Assembly (NCBI RefSeq): GCF_900156205.1
Contig: NZ_FTNA01000011.1
Coordinates: forward strand, 65,797-95,211
DNA: 29,415 bases
From: Leptospira interrogans
GTDB lineage: Bacteria; Spirochaetota; Leptospiria; Leptospirales; Leptospiraceae
Reading direction: 5' to 3'
Made by a program: the position numbers and the translations under genes. The notes under the pieces were generated by a model, which saw only the letters and a program-made list of their open reading frames with translations, did no database searches and had not been told where the DNA came from. Numbering within the stretch: position 1 is the stretch's first letter; the number at the start of each line of letters is the position of its first letter. Below are positions 11,509 through 21,981 of the stretch, piece after piece.

Positions 11509-12021
11509 TTACGCGTCCCCCATATGATCCAATTGGTAAATCCAAGTCAGAGCATAAAAAAAAGCGGGCGCAATGAGCGCATTAAACAAAGAAGTGAAAA
11601 ATAAGGAATAACTCATATTCTCATGAAAAAATAGAGAGAACAGATAATACGTGGCCAGTCTGGTGATAAATGTGATCAATAAAGAATAGATCGTAATTGA
11701 TAGATAATTTTCGTGATAAGCAGAACGCGCAAATTTTCCGACAAGATAACCAATCAGACAAAAGGTCAAAGAATGAAGTCCAATCTTATACGTAACTACG
11801 TTTCCCACGGAAATTTCTCCTCCAAGTCCCGAATCGGTCAAGAGGCCTCCAAAAAATCCAATCCAAAGTCCGTAGAGCGGCCCCCTTCTCAGAGCAAAAA
11901 AAAGTACAAGCAAAATCATAAAGTCGGGTTTGATCGCCGAACCAATTTCAAATAAATTCGAACCGTTTAAAAAATGAGCGATTAAAATTCCGATCGCGAT
12001 TACGAGTTTTTCTAAGATCAT
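11509..12021 (-). CDS. mreD: Rod shape-determining membrane protein MreD
   Basis: The product is 170 residues, with about five hydrophobic helices spread across the protein, which fits MreD in size and topology. MreD is the poorly conserved inner-membrane partner of MreC in the elongation complex. Recognisable features are the N-terminal [20 protein letters not shown], the [23 protein letters not shown] turn with its conserved G-x2-G-F-x-G-G-L-x-D pattern, and the position between mreC and mrdA. The ATG overlaps the mreC stop as ATGA, so translation is coupled. Confidence 0.9.
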   Translation of the reverse strand: MILEKLVIAIGILIAHFLNGSNLFEIGSAIKPDFMILLVLFFALRRGPLYGLWIGFFGGLLTDSGLGGEISVGNVVTYKIGLHSLTFCLIGYLVGKFARSAYHENYLSITIYSLLITFITRLATYYLFSLFFHENMSYSLFFTSLFNALIAPAFFYALTWIYQLDHMGDA

Positions 12022-13115
12022 TGTAAATCTTCCTCGTTCGGAGTGGACGGTTGGTTTTTAGTTTCGTTTGTTTGCGTCTGATTCGTGTTAGGTGTTTTAG
12101 TTTGATTCTCTTTTAAACGATCCTCTCCCGGAAAATTAAGTTCTCCAAAATAAGGATTTTCGATCGTGATATTTTGTCCTTCCGGCCAAGTTTCCAACCA
12201 CTTCTCAGGAAGTTTAAGAAGGATCGTAACACTCTCTAACATCTCAAATCGTACAAAAGGTTTTAAATAAGCACTTTTAAAACTTCCGTTTCTAGGTCCT
12301 TCTTCTGTGATAATTCCAACAGGAATTCCAGAAGGAAATACTCCGCCACCTCCAGATGTATAAACCGGCTTACCAATTTTACTTAAAGACTCAGTATATT
12401 GGATCATCTCACTCGGTCCCATCGGATATTCTCCAAACACTCTAGGATCGATAATAATTCCGCTATCTATATAATTCAAAAGCGCTTCGGTTCCTCTTCC
12501 TGAATTTCCGGATAGATTGGCCCATAAATTTGTATCCGGCATCGATATTCCCATGTTGAAATTGGAATTGATAAGTGGTTGGACCACCGCAGAACCTCCG
12601 GTCACAGCAATTACTTTCCCTACAAGTGCTTCTATAATCGCTCCCTTTTGATCCACCGCTCTTGCGGTTACCGGCATATAAGGTTTGATTCCGGAATCGG
12701 AACCCTTGTCTATGATAATGGTTCTATAAATGGAATTGAGACGAACAGATAATACTTCCGCCTTGAGACTAGAATATTTTTGTCTACTATGAAATTTGAG
12801 TTCTTTTCTAAGAGCGTCGTTTTCCCGATTCGCCTTTTCTAAATCTTGTGGAAGCAATTTATAGTCTTCCATAACGGCAACACAAGAATCCCTTTCTTTA
12901 CGTATGGTTTCAAAAGATTCCAACTTATTGTAAGCACCTTTGAAAAATCCACCAAAAGAATCGATGGAACCGGATACTACGTCCCCCACCCTTTGAAAAC
13001 TGGCGATTCCTCGAACGATTACGTTACTTCGAAAGGTTAAAGATAAAATAGAAAATAAAATACAAAAAAGGAGAGAAAGAGTCTCTTTACTTCGACTGAG
13101 TTGAAACCATAACAT
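12018..13115 (-). CDS. mreC: Rod shape-determining protein MreC
   Basis: The product is about 365 residues. It has a short cytoplasmic N terminus, one membrane helix ([17 protein letters not shown]), a periplasmic coiled coil ([13 protein letters not shown] to LRKELKFH) and the MreC beta-barrel domain, marked by [38 protein letters not shown] and [16 protein letters not shown] polar tail of about 40 residues rich in Asn, Thr, Gln and Pro follows. MreC bridges MreB and MreD to PBP2 and RodA. I prefer the ATG at 13115 because AAGGAAG lies 5-6 bases upstream; a TTG at 13151 in the same frame would add 12 residues. It follows mreB after a 73-base gap and overlaps mreD by 4 bases. Confidence 0.92.
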   Translation of the reverse strand: MLWFQLSRSKETLSLLFCILFSILSLTFRSNVIVRGIASFQRVGDVVSGSIDSFGGFFKGAYNKLESFETIRKERDSCVAVMEDYKLLPQDLEKANRENDALRKELKFHSRQKYSSLKAEVLSVRLNSIYRTIIIDKGSDSGIKPYMPVTARAVDQKGAIIEALVGKVIAVTGGSAVVQPLINSNFNMGISMPDTNLWANLSGNSGRGTEALLNYIDSGIIIDPRVFGEYPMGPSEMIQYTESLSKIGKPVYTSGGGGVFPSGIPVGIITEEGPRNGSFKSAYLKPFVRFEMLESVTILLKLPEKWLETWPEGQNITIENPYFGELNFPGEDRLKENQTKTPNTNQTQTNETKNQPSTPNEEDLQ

Positions 13116-13188
13116 CGATTCTTCCTTTTCTCTCGAATCCGTTCCGAACAAAAGTCGTTCGAAACGTTAGCGAATTTCAACCGATTTC

Positions 13189-14211
<1,023 letters not shown>

Positions 14212-14265
14212 TTCAGGTACCTTTCAACCGCGAAGGTTTTTTGTCTTTATTATCTGCTCAGAGTT

Positions 14266-14285
14266 GAAAATTCTTCAGAATTTTC
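14266..14285. promoter_or_regulatory. Palindrome in the divergent mreB / ppx-gppA control region
   Basis: GAAAATTC, a four-base spacer TTCA, and GAATTTTC form a perfect 8-bp dyad about 55 bases before mreB and 118 bases before the opposite gene. It has no T-run, so an operator is more likely than a terminator. Its function is inferred from position only. Confidence 0.3.
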
Positions 14286-14402
14286 TTCGTCGGACAGGTT
14301 TCAATAATTTCAACGCTTGGGTTCCCGGCAACCTCAAAACAAAAAATTCAGAAAACAAATTAAGCTGGATTCGATTTTAGTAGCAAAGCATTCTGTTCAA
14401 CC

Positions 14403-15965
<1,563 letters not shown>

Positions 15966-16416
15966 AAATACAAAATCGTTCTTTTTTTTGTTGGAAATTG
16001 TGGTTAGCTGTTTTTCTTCACATTCAATCAAAAAGATTTCCAACACAACTTTATTCGTTTCAAATAAATTTATTTTAAAAAGAAAAGTTCTATAGCGGAG
16101 ATTAACAAAATGCTTCAATAGCCAATTTTAATACAAAAAAAGCAGATGGAGGATTCATTTTTTAACAACTCTATTAAAAAAATCAAATTTTTAAAATTAT
16201 CAATGTAGATTTTGTTTTTCTAATATTTACTTCATCTATGCGTCATTTTTTTTGAATGACTCGAGATAGCCAATACAAAGGTGATTATTATGTTGCGATA
16301 TAAAGAGCGTTTTTCTGAGTTCCGAGGAATAGCTGCATTGAATTTTTTATTCATTAATATTTTTTACGCCGAGTTCATATTAATTTAAGATTTTTATTTA
16401 GAAATATGCAATTTTT
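15966..16416. other. Gap with a decayed MITE-like copy
   Basis: No gene is seen. A long-loop inverted pair (GTTGGAAAT near 15990, ATTTCCAAC near 16036) follows the phosphatase gene. Positions 16087-16173 hold a MITE-like copy without its left end. A GTCATT(T)nAATGAC hairpin lies near 16240. Confidence 0.5.
16087..16173 (+). mobile_element. MITE-like element, decayed copy 3
   Basis: The inner block GATTAACAAAATGCTTCAAT and the right half (GCAGATGGAGGATTC, then TTTAACAACTC before TA) match the elements at 6608-6705 and 17563-17661. The left terminal repeat is lost or too diverged to see. Confidence 0.55.
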
Positions 16417-16779
16417 ATGATAAAGAAAAATTCTTCTCACTCCTCTAAATCGCGTATTCTTAAACCGGAGGAAAAAGATTTTTTAATTGCGATTATTGGC
16501 GAAAATGATCCAAAATCGATAGGTCTCGAGTCCTTGGATTCTATGCTAGTTCAAGAACTTTTAGACGGTCATATGGGTTCCATTCGATTTTTGCACGATC
16601 CATATGAAAGAAGAAATCGTCAACTCGGTCAGAGATTCAATTTTACGACGAAGATGGGATTTTAGTTCTTGCATCAATCCTTTTGGACAACAAAGGACTG
16701 GCTTATGAATTAGAAATTTGGAAAACTGATTTTAATACGTTTTCCTAAAAAAGAAGACATTTCAATCGTTTCATCCTGA
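16417..16779 (+). pseudogene. Frameshifted small protein gene resembling DUF6984
   Basis: The first frame runs from ATG 16417 and reads RILKPEEKDFLIAIIG, then LLDGHMGSIRFLHD, but stops at 16665. The matching continuation is in another frame from about 16635: QFYDEDGILVLASILLDNKG, then AYELEIWKTDFNTFS, stopping at 16748. Just before that stop a third frame reads RFPKKEDISIVSS to 16779. Together the three pieces form one protein of about 120 residues of a type I recall as DUF6984-like (a D-G-x-M-G-S-x-x-F block, then F-x-D-x-D-G-x-x-V-x-A-S, then E-L-x-x-W-K-x-D-F and R-F-P). The order fits one gene broken by a one-base loss near 16630-16638 and a second lesion near 16737-16743. No function is known to me. 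Confidence 0.6.
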
Positions 16780-16957
16780 AAATTACTACTCGGACGTATG
16801 AATAGAATACTTGGGTTAGATTGTTTCAAAAATTTGAATATTTTGGCCCTGCTTTAAAATGCCATAATCTCGAATTTGCAGTATTTTTTAAATACCGCTA
16901 TTTTTTTCGTAAATTCGGCCGTTAATAACTTGGTACTATTTTCATGCGTCCACGTAG

Positions 16958-17150
16958 TAATAACGTGAGTTTGTTCATGATTCACTTTTCCAAAAAAAGC
17001 TGTAATCTGAACTTTACAGATCGATTCCTTAAATGTGGAAATTAGCGCAAAGCACAATTTCACGAACAAATCCTAAAATTGCAGAAATGCATACTTATAA
17101 AAATTTCTTTTTTATTTTCTTATGTAGAGCTCAAGTTAAATACAATAAAA
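16958..17150 (+). repeat. Dispersed intergenic repeat family A, copy 3
   Basis: It opens TAACGTGAGTTTGTTCATGA, as copy 2 does. It then has GTAATCTGAACTTTACAGAT, a decayed TGTGGAAATTAGCGCA core, AACAAATCCTAAAATTGCAG and an ACTTATAAAAAT block, in the same order as copy 1. Confidence 0.65.
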
Positions 17151-17411
17151 ATAGAATATTTTAATAATTTTATAGTCCATATCCAAAATTTAAAAAAATA
17201 GGAACTACTACTTTTAGGCTTGTCCACAAGTCATCAATTGCACAAAGAAATATAATTTGTAGAAACTAGAATTTATATTAAAAATATTTTGTGTGTTTTC
17301 TCAAAGCCTAAAAATGAATCCTTTGAATTTTACTACTCATCCCTATCAGATTGAGTATCTAAATGTTTATCACAAAGTGTAGGTTAATGTTATTTCGGCG
17401 TAAAAAAGAAT

Positions 17412-17775
17412 TTTCTAAAAGCATGAGTTTATTATAATTTTAGAATTTGTTCGTAAAATCTTGATCTGCAGCAATTCCCACGTCATTTTATAAACAAACC
17501 TAAATTTTGTGGTAGTTCCCACATTGAAACACGACAAATTCAATTGTTATAAACTTTTATTAGAATTGTTGAAAAATTAATTCTCCATCTGTTTCTATTT
17601 TATGGAAACGGGCAATTAAAGCAGTTTTGTTAATCGGAACTAGGGAATTTTTCAACAACTCTATTTTATAAATTGCAGTAGTTCCTACATCTAAAAGATC
17701 AATCTGTAGAGTTCAGATTGCAATTTTTTTCAGAAGAATGTGTTCCTTACGTCGAACTCACGTTAGGTTAACTTT
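17412..17775 (-). repeat. Dispersed intergenic repeat family A, inverted copy 4, interrupted by a MITE
   Basis: Read on the minus strand it runs AACGTGAGTTCGACGTAAGG, the CAATCTGAACTCTACAGAT block, a TGTAGGAACTACTGCA core, the inserted element, the block AGTTTATAACAATTGAATTT shared with copy 2, a TGTGGGAACTACCACA core and AACAAATTCTAAAATTATAA. This is the family order, with a 99-bp insertion in the middle. Confidence 0.68.
17563..17661 (-). mobile_element. MITE-like element, copy 2 (99 bp), nested in repeat family A
   Basis: The terminal repeats are GAATTGTTGAAAAATT and AATTTTTCAACAACTC, with TA on both sides (17561-17562 and 17662-17663). It has the same inner sequence as the 6.6 kb copy, in reverse orientation. 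The family A copy at 4.0 kb has the flanks joined without it, which supports a genuine insertion. Confidence 0.72.
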
Positions 17776-17857
17776 ATTTCTGCATAATTCAATGCGAAAA
17801 CGATCGAAGCGGAAAAACTCAGTAGAACGCACGTTCAAACTCAGCAAAATGCTTCCT

Positions 17858-17912
17858 AAACTCAAATCTCGCTCCCCGTCGAGCACCAATAGAAGCGAGA
17901 CTTTGAGTTTTC
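17858..17912. repeat. Large imperfect palindrome including repeat family F copy 2
   Basis: AAACTCAAATCTCGCT (17858-17873) pairs with AGCGAGACTTTGAGTTT (17894-17910) with a single bulged base around a 20-base loop. The right half matches the repeat F pattern of TCGAGC, then TAGAAG(T/C)GAGA, then GAGTTT, seen at 6.7 and 21.5 kb. Confidence 0.55.
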
Positions 17913-18804
17913 CAGGTTGCAAGATAAGTCGCGTTTTAGACTCTCGACAAATCTTGTTCTATAACAAATTAAAACTAAAGACGATAGCTATATAATGTTT
18001 TTTCTTGTATGCAATTGATTGACCCTATAGAACCCGGGTCCGCCTTCCTGTTGCAGACATATTTTTTTATGCTGAATTCACAGGATTGATGTGTAAATTA
18101 GTAAATTAGTACTTTATTATATAGTTTTGAATAAAACTTGGGAGTCCCCACAAATTATGTCGTCTTGCAAATGAATGGCCTTTTCAATTGTTTTTTTTTA
18201 CGTTTCAATTTTTGTGTGAGTTCCCACATTTTTGAACAAACTAAAAAATTTCACTCTTATCGGCATGTAAAGTAGTCTTTTTTAAACCGTCCTAAACCAT
18301 TTTTTTTGAGACAACTTTTACTACTTTTTGTTATGAATGATTAAACGAACAGAATGGATTTTTTTTGAGATAAATTCTAAAAACTATAAAACGAATGCTC
18401 CAATCACATCAATTCGTCTCAAAATTTATGATATTCATTATACAAAGACCGGTAATGGCAATATGAAAAAGAATGTTATTACAAATAGAACTATAGAATA
18501 TTCTAATTTTCTTAAGTATTTTTAATTTACAAAGTGTTTTAAAAATAAACTTATTGAAAAAAATTATCCATTCAGATCGAATTAGTCGTTTTGTCTACAG
18601 CGCGTTTTACACTTGTAGAAACATGCGTAAGGAAGTTTAAGAACTTGTCCAGAACCTCAAAGAATTTTACGCGATAATTTAATTCTTTAAACATTTTTAA
18701 TCAAATGCAGTAGTTCCTACAAATTAAGTCGCATTTAGTAATTTGTAAACTTTCGAGTAGTTCTAATGTCGTTAAATTTTCGTAGTAGTTCCCACATTGG
18801 ATGG

Positions 18805-18826
18805 TTTTGGGACAAACTCTAAGTAT
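18805..18826 (+). repeat. Left inverted repeat flanking the Hcp relic
   Basis: This 22-base block begins TTTTGGGACA and contains CTCTAA. It is matched at 18 of 22 positions by the reverse complement of 19126-19147. A related pair of TTTTGGGACA ends lies at 23120-23164. Confidence 0.6.
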
Positions 18827-18833
18827 CGGTTTT

Positions 18834-19179
18834 CTAATTTTTAGGAACTTTACCTGTAAATGTTTTTGTCTCTAATTTCCCGACGGAAGTAGATGCAGTA
18901 ACAGAATATCGAATAGAATCAAAAGCAAAGGTTATCGTCTCCACAGGACGATCCCCTCCCGCACCGAAGGTGACACTGGCAACCACTACATTGACCATCT
19001 AAATTTCTAGAGCTTTGTAAGTAGAGGCTCCCGTTCTTAGTTTTTTGGTAGTAGGCTACAGTTATTTCTGGAATCACTTTTCCCCGTGCGCACTTTTCCA
19101 TTAAATATGTAGAATGTAAGTCTAAGTATTTAGAGCGTGTCCCAAAACTGATTGTACAGAGAAAGCGTAATAATATCAA
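18834..19179 (-). pseudogene. Frameshifted, N-terminally truncated Hcp-family (type VI tube protein) relic
   Basis: The first frame (from 19179) reads [20 protein letters not shown], then [17 protein letters not shown], and loses the family pattern near 19000. The next frame continues [20 protein letters not shown], then [16 protein letters not shown], and ends GKVPKN at 18834. This order (Ser-x-x-Leu, then C-A-x-G, a short strand, V-V-V-x-S-V, then G-G-D-x-P-x-E-T-I-x-F-x-F-x-x-I-x-Y) is the C-terminal two-thirds of Hcp/TssD. The usual N-terminal 60-70 residues are absent; the frame enters through the flanking inverted repeat at 19126-19147. A truncated and frameshifted copy cannot make a working tube ring. 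No other type VI gene is in the window. Confidence 0.65.
19126..19147 (-). repeat. Right inverted repeat flanking the Hcp relic
   Basis: This is the reverse-complement partner of 18805-18826, starting TTTTGGGACACGCTCTAA on the minus strand. It forms the point where recognisable Hcp coding begins. Confidence 0.6.
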
Positions 19180-19402
19180 TATGAAATGGACAAATATTAT
19201 TCAGAAATCTCCGACACACTATGGGAAAAATAGCACCATTGATCCCTAAAGAAAAAGCATCATTTTTATACACCTCCATTAATAATCAGAATTTGAGTGC
19301 TGTTAAAAGCTAAATTTTCAACCAAAATCTTAAAATTTCACACCTCCCTCTGGCACAAGCCCCCTTCTTTATTTCGTTAATACCATTAGAGGTTTAAATA
19401 AT

Positions 19403-20668
19403 ATGAAACAATGTAGGAACGTTAAGATCATGACTCTTTTATCGTCAGCCTTAATTTTATTTGTAAGTTGTGCGAAACATAAAGACAATAAGAATGATTT
19501 ATTGTTAGCGGCAATTTTGCTTAATGGTGGAACAAACGCCGAGTTCCGCATTTCCAATATCAATGCCCTTGTAGCAGCGCGCACTGCGGCAAATTCATCC
19601 CAATCTAGAATTGGAGAAAGTAACGCTTCTGCATTCCTAACGGATCTTGGCGGAGACAACCCTCAAAATTATGGAGACGGTGCAGCGGATGGTTTTAACG
19701 ATCATTTTATCACGCCAGCTGCAATTTCTATCGGAGTATGCCAAGTTGTTGCTTATAAATCAGTAGCAAAAGGTGGGCCGGCAAAAGGAAGTGAGACATT
19801 AGAAAATGCGAATTTTATAATGTTTGAATTATCGGGATCAAATGTTGTCCCTGGCGCAAAAATGTGTGGAAGTGGCTTTATGCCCATCGGATTACAAACC
19901 GGAGACAGTACTTTAAGTTCGGCTTTTCTTCCAATTACTCCATTTCCAGAAGCGGAAAAACAAGACTATGATCGAGTAGGAATCATCGCCAGAGACTTTA
20001 CTTATTATTTTGACCCGAAAGATGTCCCTGAAAATTCATACCGTTATGTGGACTTGGTTTTAAATAATCCTATTTCTAATATTGAGTCTAACCGAACCGA
20101 CGATGGAATTACCAGAGGCGACGTAAGTCCAAAACTTTTTAATAAAAATTGTCCGGAATCTTTTTTGAACTCTCCAAGTTATATCTACTCCGATTTGTTA
20201 AAATCGGGAGAAATAGAAAATATCTCAGGTAGTTGTATGATGGGCGAATTAGCGATCGACGCAAATTCAGGTCATATACTTAGAACTGCAGTTCCAGACA
20301 ATCTTAACCCTTTTACAGATCCTACAAACATGCTCAATCCACCATCTGTGGCAGGCGTTGCATTTGCTTCCGCCACACAAAAACTAAAATTCAAAACGCC
20401 GACTTCCATCAATAATTTGGACATAAAAGATCCATACATATTGGTTGTAGATCTGGACTCTTCTAAAAAAGACGGGGGAAGTCTTTTATTTAACGTTTCC
20501 ATTGATAAAGTTCTTTTTTGGGACTCAAACTCGGCGGACAACGTCTTCTCTCCTCAGCTCGATGCTGGCGATAGTCCTAACGCAACAAGTGGAAACGATA
20601 ATTTAACAAATACAGCTAGGAAAAATATGATCTTCCACTTACCAACGATCATCAGCAACTATAAGTAA
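19403..20668 (+). CDS. Putative lipoprotein, Leptospira type
   Basis: The product is 421 residues. The N terminus has a basic start, a hydrophobic core and the lipobox-like LFVSC, with Cys at residue 23, which suits Leptospira's relaxed lipobox. It is followed by KHKDNKNDLLLAAILLNGG, a hydrophobic LL-rich stretch often seen after the Cys in Leptospira lipoproteins. The mature part is acidic to neutral with several Cys (GVCQVV, MCGSGF, NCPESF, SCMMGE) and Gly/Asp/Asn-rich segments (GGDNPQNYGDGAADGFNDH), but I recognise no domain. It is probably exported to the outer membrane or periplasm. The start is preceded by AGAGG about 10 bases upstream; an ATG at 19430 with AGGAAC is an alternative but would trim the signal. 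It has its own strong terminator and looks monocistronic. Confidence 0.78.
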   Translation: MKQCRNVKIMTLLSSALILFVSCAKHKDNKNDLLLAAILLNGGTNAEFRISNINALVAARTAANSSQSRIGESNASAFLTDLGGDNPQNYGDGAADGFNDHFITPAAISIGVCQVVAYKSVAKGGPAKGSETLENANFIMFELSGSNVVPGAKMCGSGFMPIGLQTGDSTLSSAFLPITPFPEAEKQDYDRVGIIARDFTYYFDPKDVPENSYRYVDLVLNNPISNIESNRTDDGITRGDVSPKLFNKNCPESFLNSPSYIYSDLLKSGEIENISGSCMMGELAIDANSGHILRTAVPDNLNPFTDPTNMLNPPSVAGVAFASATQKLKFKTPTSINNLDIKDPYILVVDLDSSKKDGGSLLFNVSIDKVLFWDSNSADNVFSPQLDAGDSPNATSGNDNLTNTARKNMIFHLPTIISNYK

Positions 20669-20730
20669 TTGAAACGAGATCGCCGTTGATCTTCGTCCAA
20701 TCAATTTCTGATTACAAAAGGTTTGTGAAT

Positions 20731-20768
20731 AACACAGAAAGGAATCAAGTTTCCTTTCTGTGTTTTCA
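20731..20768 (+). terminator. Strong rho-independent terminator of the lipoprotein gene
   Basis: A perfect 14-bp stem, AACACAGAAAGGAA (20731-20744) with TTCCTTTCTGTGTT (20751-20764), has a 6-base loop and ends in T-rich sequence. It lies 62 bases after the stop codon. Confidence 0.85.
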
Positions 20769-20818
20769 AATTTAACTTCGACTCGACTCAAAGTATATTT
20801 CCTTGGATACTTCTTCCT

Positions 20819-21056
20819 CCAAAATATGTTCTGGTTTTAATCAAAAAAAGAAACATTCGATCTCATATTCGGAAAAAAAGTGAAAAACCTCTCATCGGTA
20901 AATATAAAGGAAAACTTAGACGATGGGTCGTTGAAAGAACTAACAGTTGGCACAATCGGATTCAGGACTATCCTAATTTGTTGGGAAAGAAAATCTGAAA
21001 ATTATCTTGCATCTCTTTATCTCGCAAGCTCCATCATTGCTTTTAACTTTTTTTGA
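20819..21056 (+). pseudogene. IS5-family transposase C-terminal remnant
   Basis: One frame reads IKKRNIRSHIRKKSEKPLIG, then KLRRWVVERTNSWHNRI. After a one-base shift near 20962, the next frame reads RTILICWERKSENYLASLYL, then ASSIIAFNFF and stops at 21056. The R-W-x-V-E-R-T-N-S-W block with its catalytic Glu, and the W-E-R-K-x-E-N-Y-L tail, are typical of IS5-group DDE transposases. The catalytic Asp residues and the N-terminal two-thirds are missing, so it is inactive. Confidence 0.75.
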
Positions 21057-21078
21057 TAGGTAGTTTTGAGACCGGTTC

Positions 21079-21300
21079 TTAGTTATCGTATAGTCTTGAT
21101 AGGCCGTTAGGTCCCTCTGCCATAAGAGGCATAGATACCCCGTGATTCATAGATAAAACTTCGAATTGCATTTTATCTCCTTCTTTTGAAGCGGAAGAAT
21201 CTGCAATTTTCAGAATGGATTTATTGATAAGATCTATCTCTTCCGCATTTATGGGAAGAACCAACAAGGACGTAATTAAAAAATAAATAATTCTTAACAT
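21079..21300 (-). CDS. Short signal-peptide protein, possibly a truncated gene
   Basis: The product is 73 residues. [21 protein letters not shown] is a good signal peptide with an Ala cleavage site. The remaining 53 residues ([20 protein letters not shown], and so on to LSRLYDN) match nothing I know. The start has an AGAGAA box nearby. The 3' end lies only 22 bases from the stop of the convergent IS5 remnant, so the original gene may have been longer and cut by that insertion or a later deletion. It is either a small secreted protein or a 5' fragment. Confidence 0.45.
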   Translation of the reverse strand: MLRIIYFLITSLLVLPINAEEIDLINKSILKIADSSASKEGDKMQFEVLSMNHGVSMPLMAEGPNGLSRLYDN

Positions 21301-21981
21301 TTTAATTCTCTAAAAAATAAGTTCATGTTGGATTCCCTCGAACGTTTTCAAGAATGTCCATTTAACAATCCAATTGAAAGCGAAGCTCTTTTTTGGTTCG
21401 ATTTTTTTGCAATCAAAATATATGTTTTGTTTTTGTAGGTAAAAATTTGATTTATTAAATGAACTTTATATTGTTTTATTTAGATTTTGTTCCAAAACCT
21501 AAACACCGATCCATAGAGAAGTGTTTTCTGAGTTACTTCGAGCGACTATAGAAGTGAGACGTTTTAGTTTTACAAAAATGTGGGAACTCATACAAAAATG
21601 ATAATAACAAAAAGAATGCTAAAAAACTATAAATCATCTAATACGACAACTTTTGTGGGAACTACCACTTTTTATTGAGGATTCAAAGACTATTGATTCT
21701 AAGCGCTATATTATTTTAGAAAACCAACTTTTAGACGACGTATTGAAATCAGATTTGTTATTCATCAGAAAACACGAGAGTTCCCACAAAATAAAGAATC
21801 AAATTTATTCCGACAAACTAACTTGATTTTAAAAATATCTTTCAAAAAAAAGTACAAATGAAATTCTGGTCGGTCCAAGAATTAATTTTTTGTCCATACA
21901 TTCAAAAATGAAATACGAATATTTCCAACATGATATAATTAATGACTAATCAAAAACATTCAAAAAGTAGGATATTATAAT
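21301..21981. other. Repeat-bearing gap before the AlkD-type gene
   Basis: No gene is supported in these 680 bases. It holds repeat F copy 3 (about 21537-21572) and three cores of the TGTGGGAACT type (about 21579, 21653 and, inverted, 21776). Confidence 0.55.
21537..21572 (+). repeat. Repeat family F, copy 3
   Basis: TTCGAGCGACTATAGAAGTG followed by AGACGTTTTAGTTTT, the counterpart of 6724-6760. It is directly followed by a TGTGGGAACTCAT core. Confidence 0.55.

Larger units (their letters stand above)
16780..18833. other. Two-kilobase repeat-rich stretch without a supported gene
   Basis: Both strands were examined. The short open frames at 16854-17069 (minus), 17738-17995 (plus) and 18337-18525 (plus) lie in repeats or lack family signals and good ribosome binding sites. 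The stretch holds repeat family A copies 3 and 4, the nested MITE-like copy, repeat F copy 2, a partial inverted family E block, and at least seven TGTGGGAACT-type cores in both orientations. Confidence 0.6.
20669..21078. other. Gap holding a terminator and an insertion-sequence remnant
   Basis: No intact gene is seen. The contents are the hairpin at 20731-20764 and the transposase C-terminal remnant at about 20819-21056, both listed separately. Confidence 0.6.

Noticed and set aside
16854..17069. Minus-strand open frame of 71 codons
   Set aside because: It is the counterpart of the 3879-4124 frame in repeat copy 3, with no start signal and no family resemblance.
17738..17995. Plus-strand open frame of 85 codons, Lys/Arg/Ser-rich
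   Set aside because: It spans the end of repeat copy 4 and a large palindrome. The composition is that of translated repeat DNA and there is no ribosome binding site.
18337..18525. Plus-strand open frame of 62 codons
   Set aside because: No recognisable motif, no Shine-Dalgarno, and AT-rich surroundings. A real small gene cannot be excluded but is not supported.
18840..19000. Plus-strand frame reading [20 protein letters not shown] as a gene fragment
   Set aside because: It first looked coding, but the antisense frame gives a clear Hcp C terminus, which explains the coding-like character.
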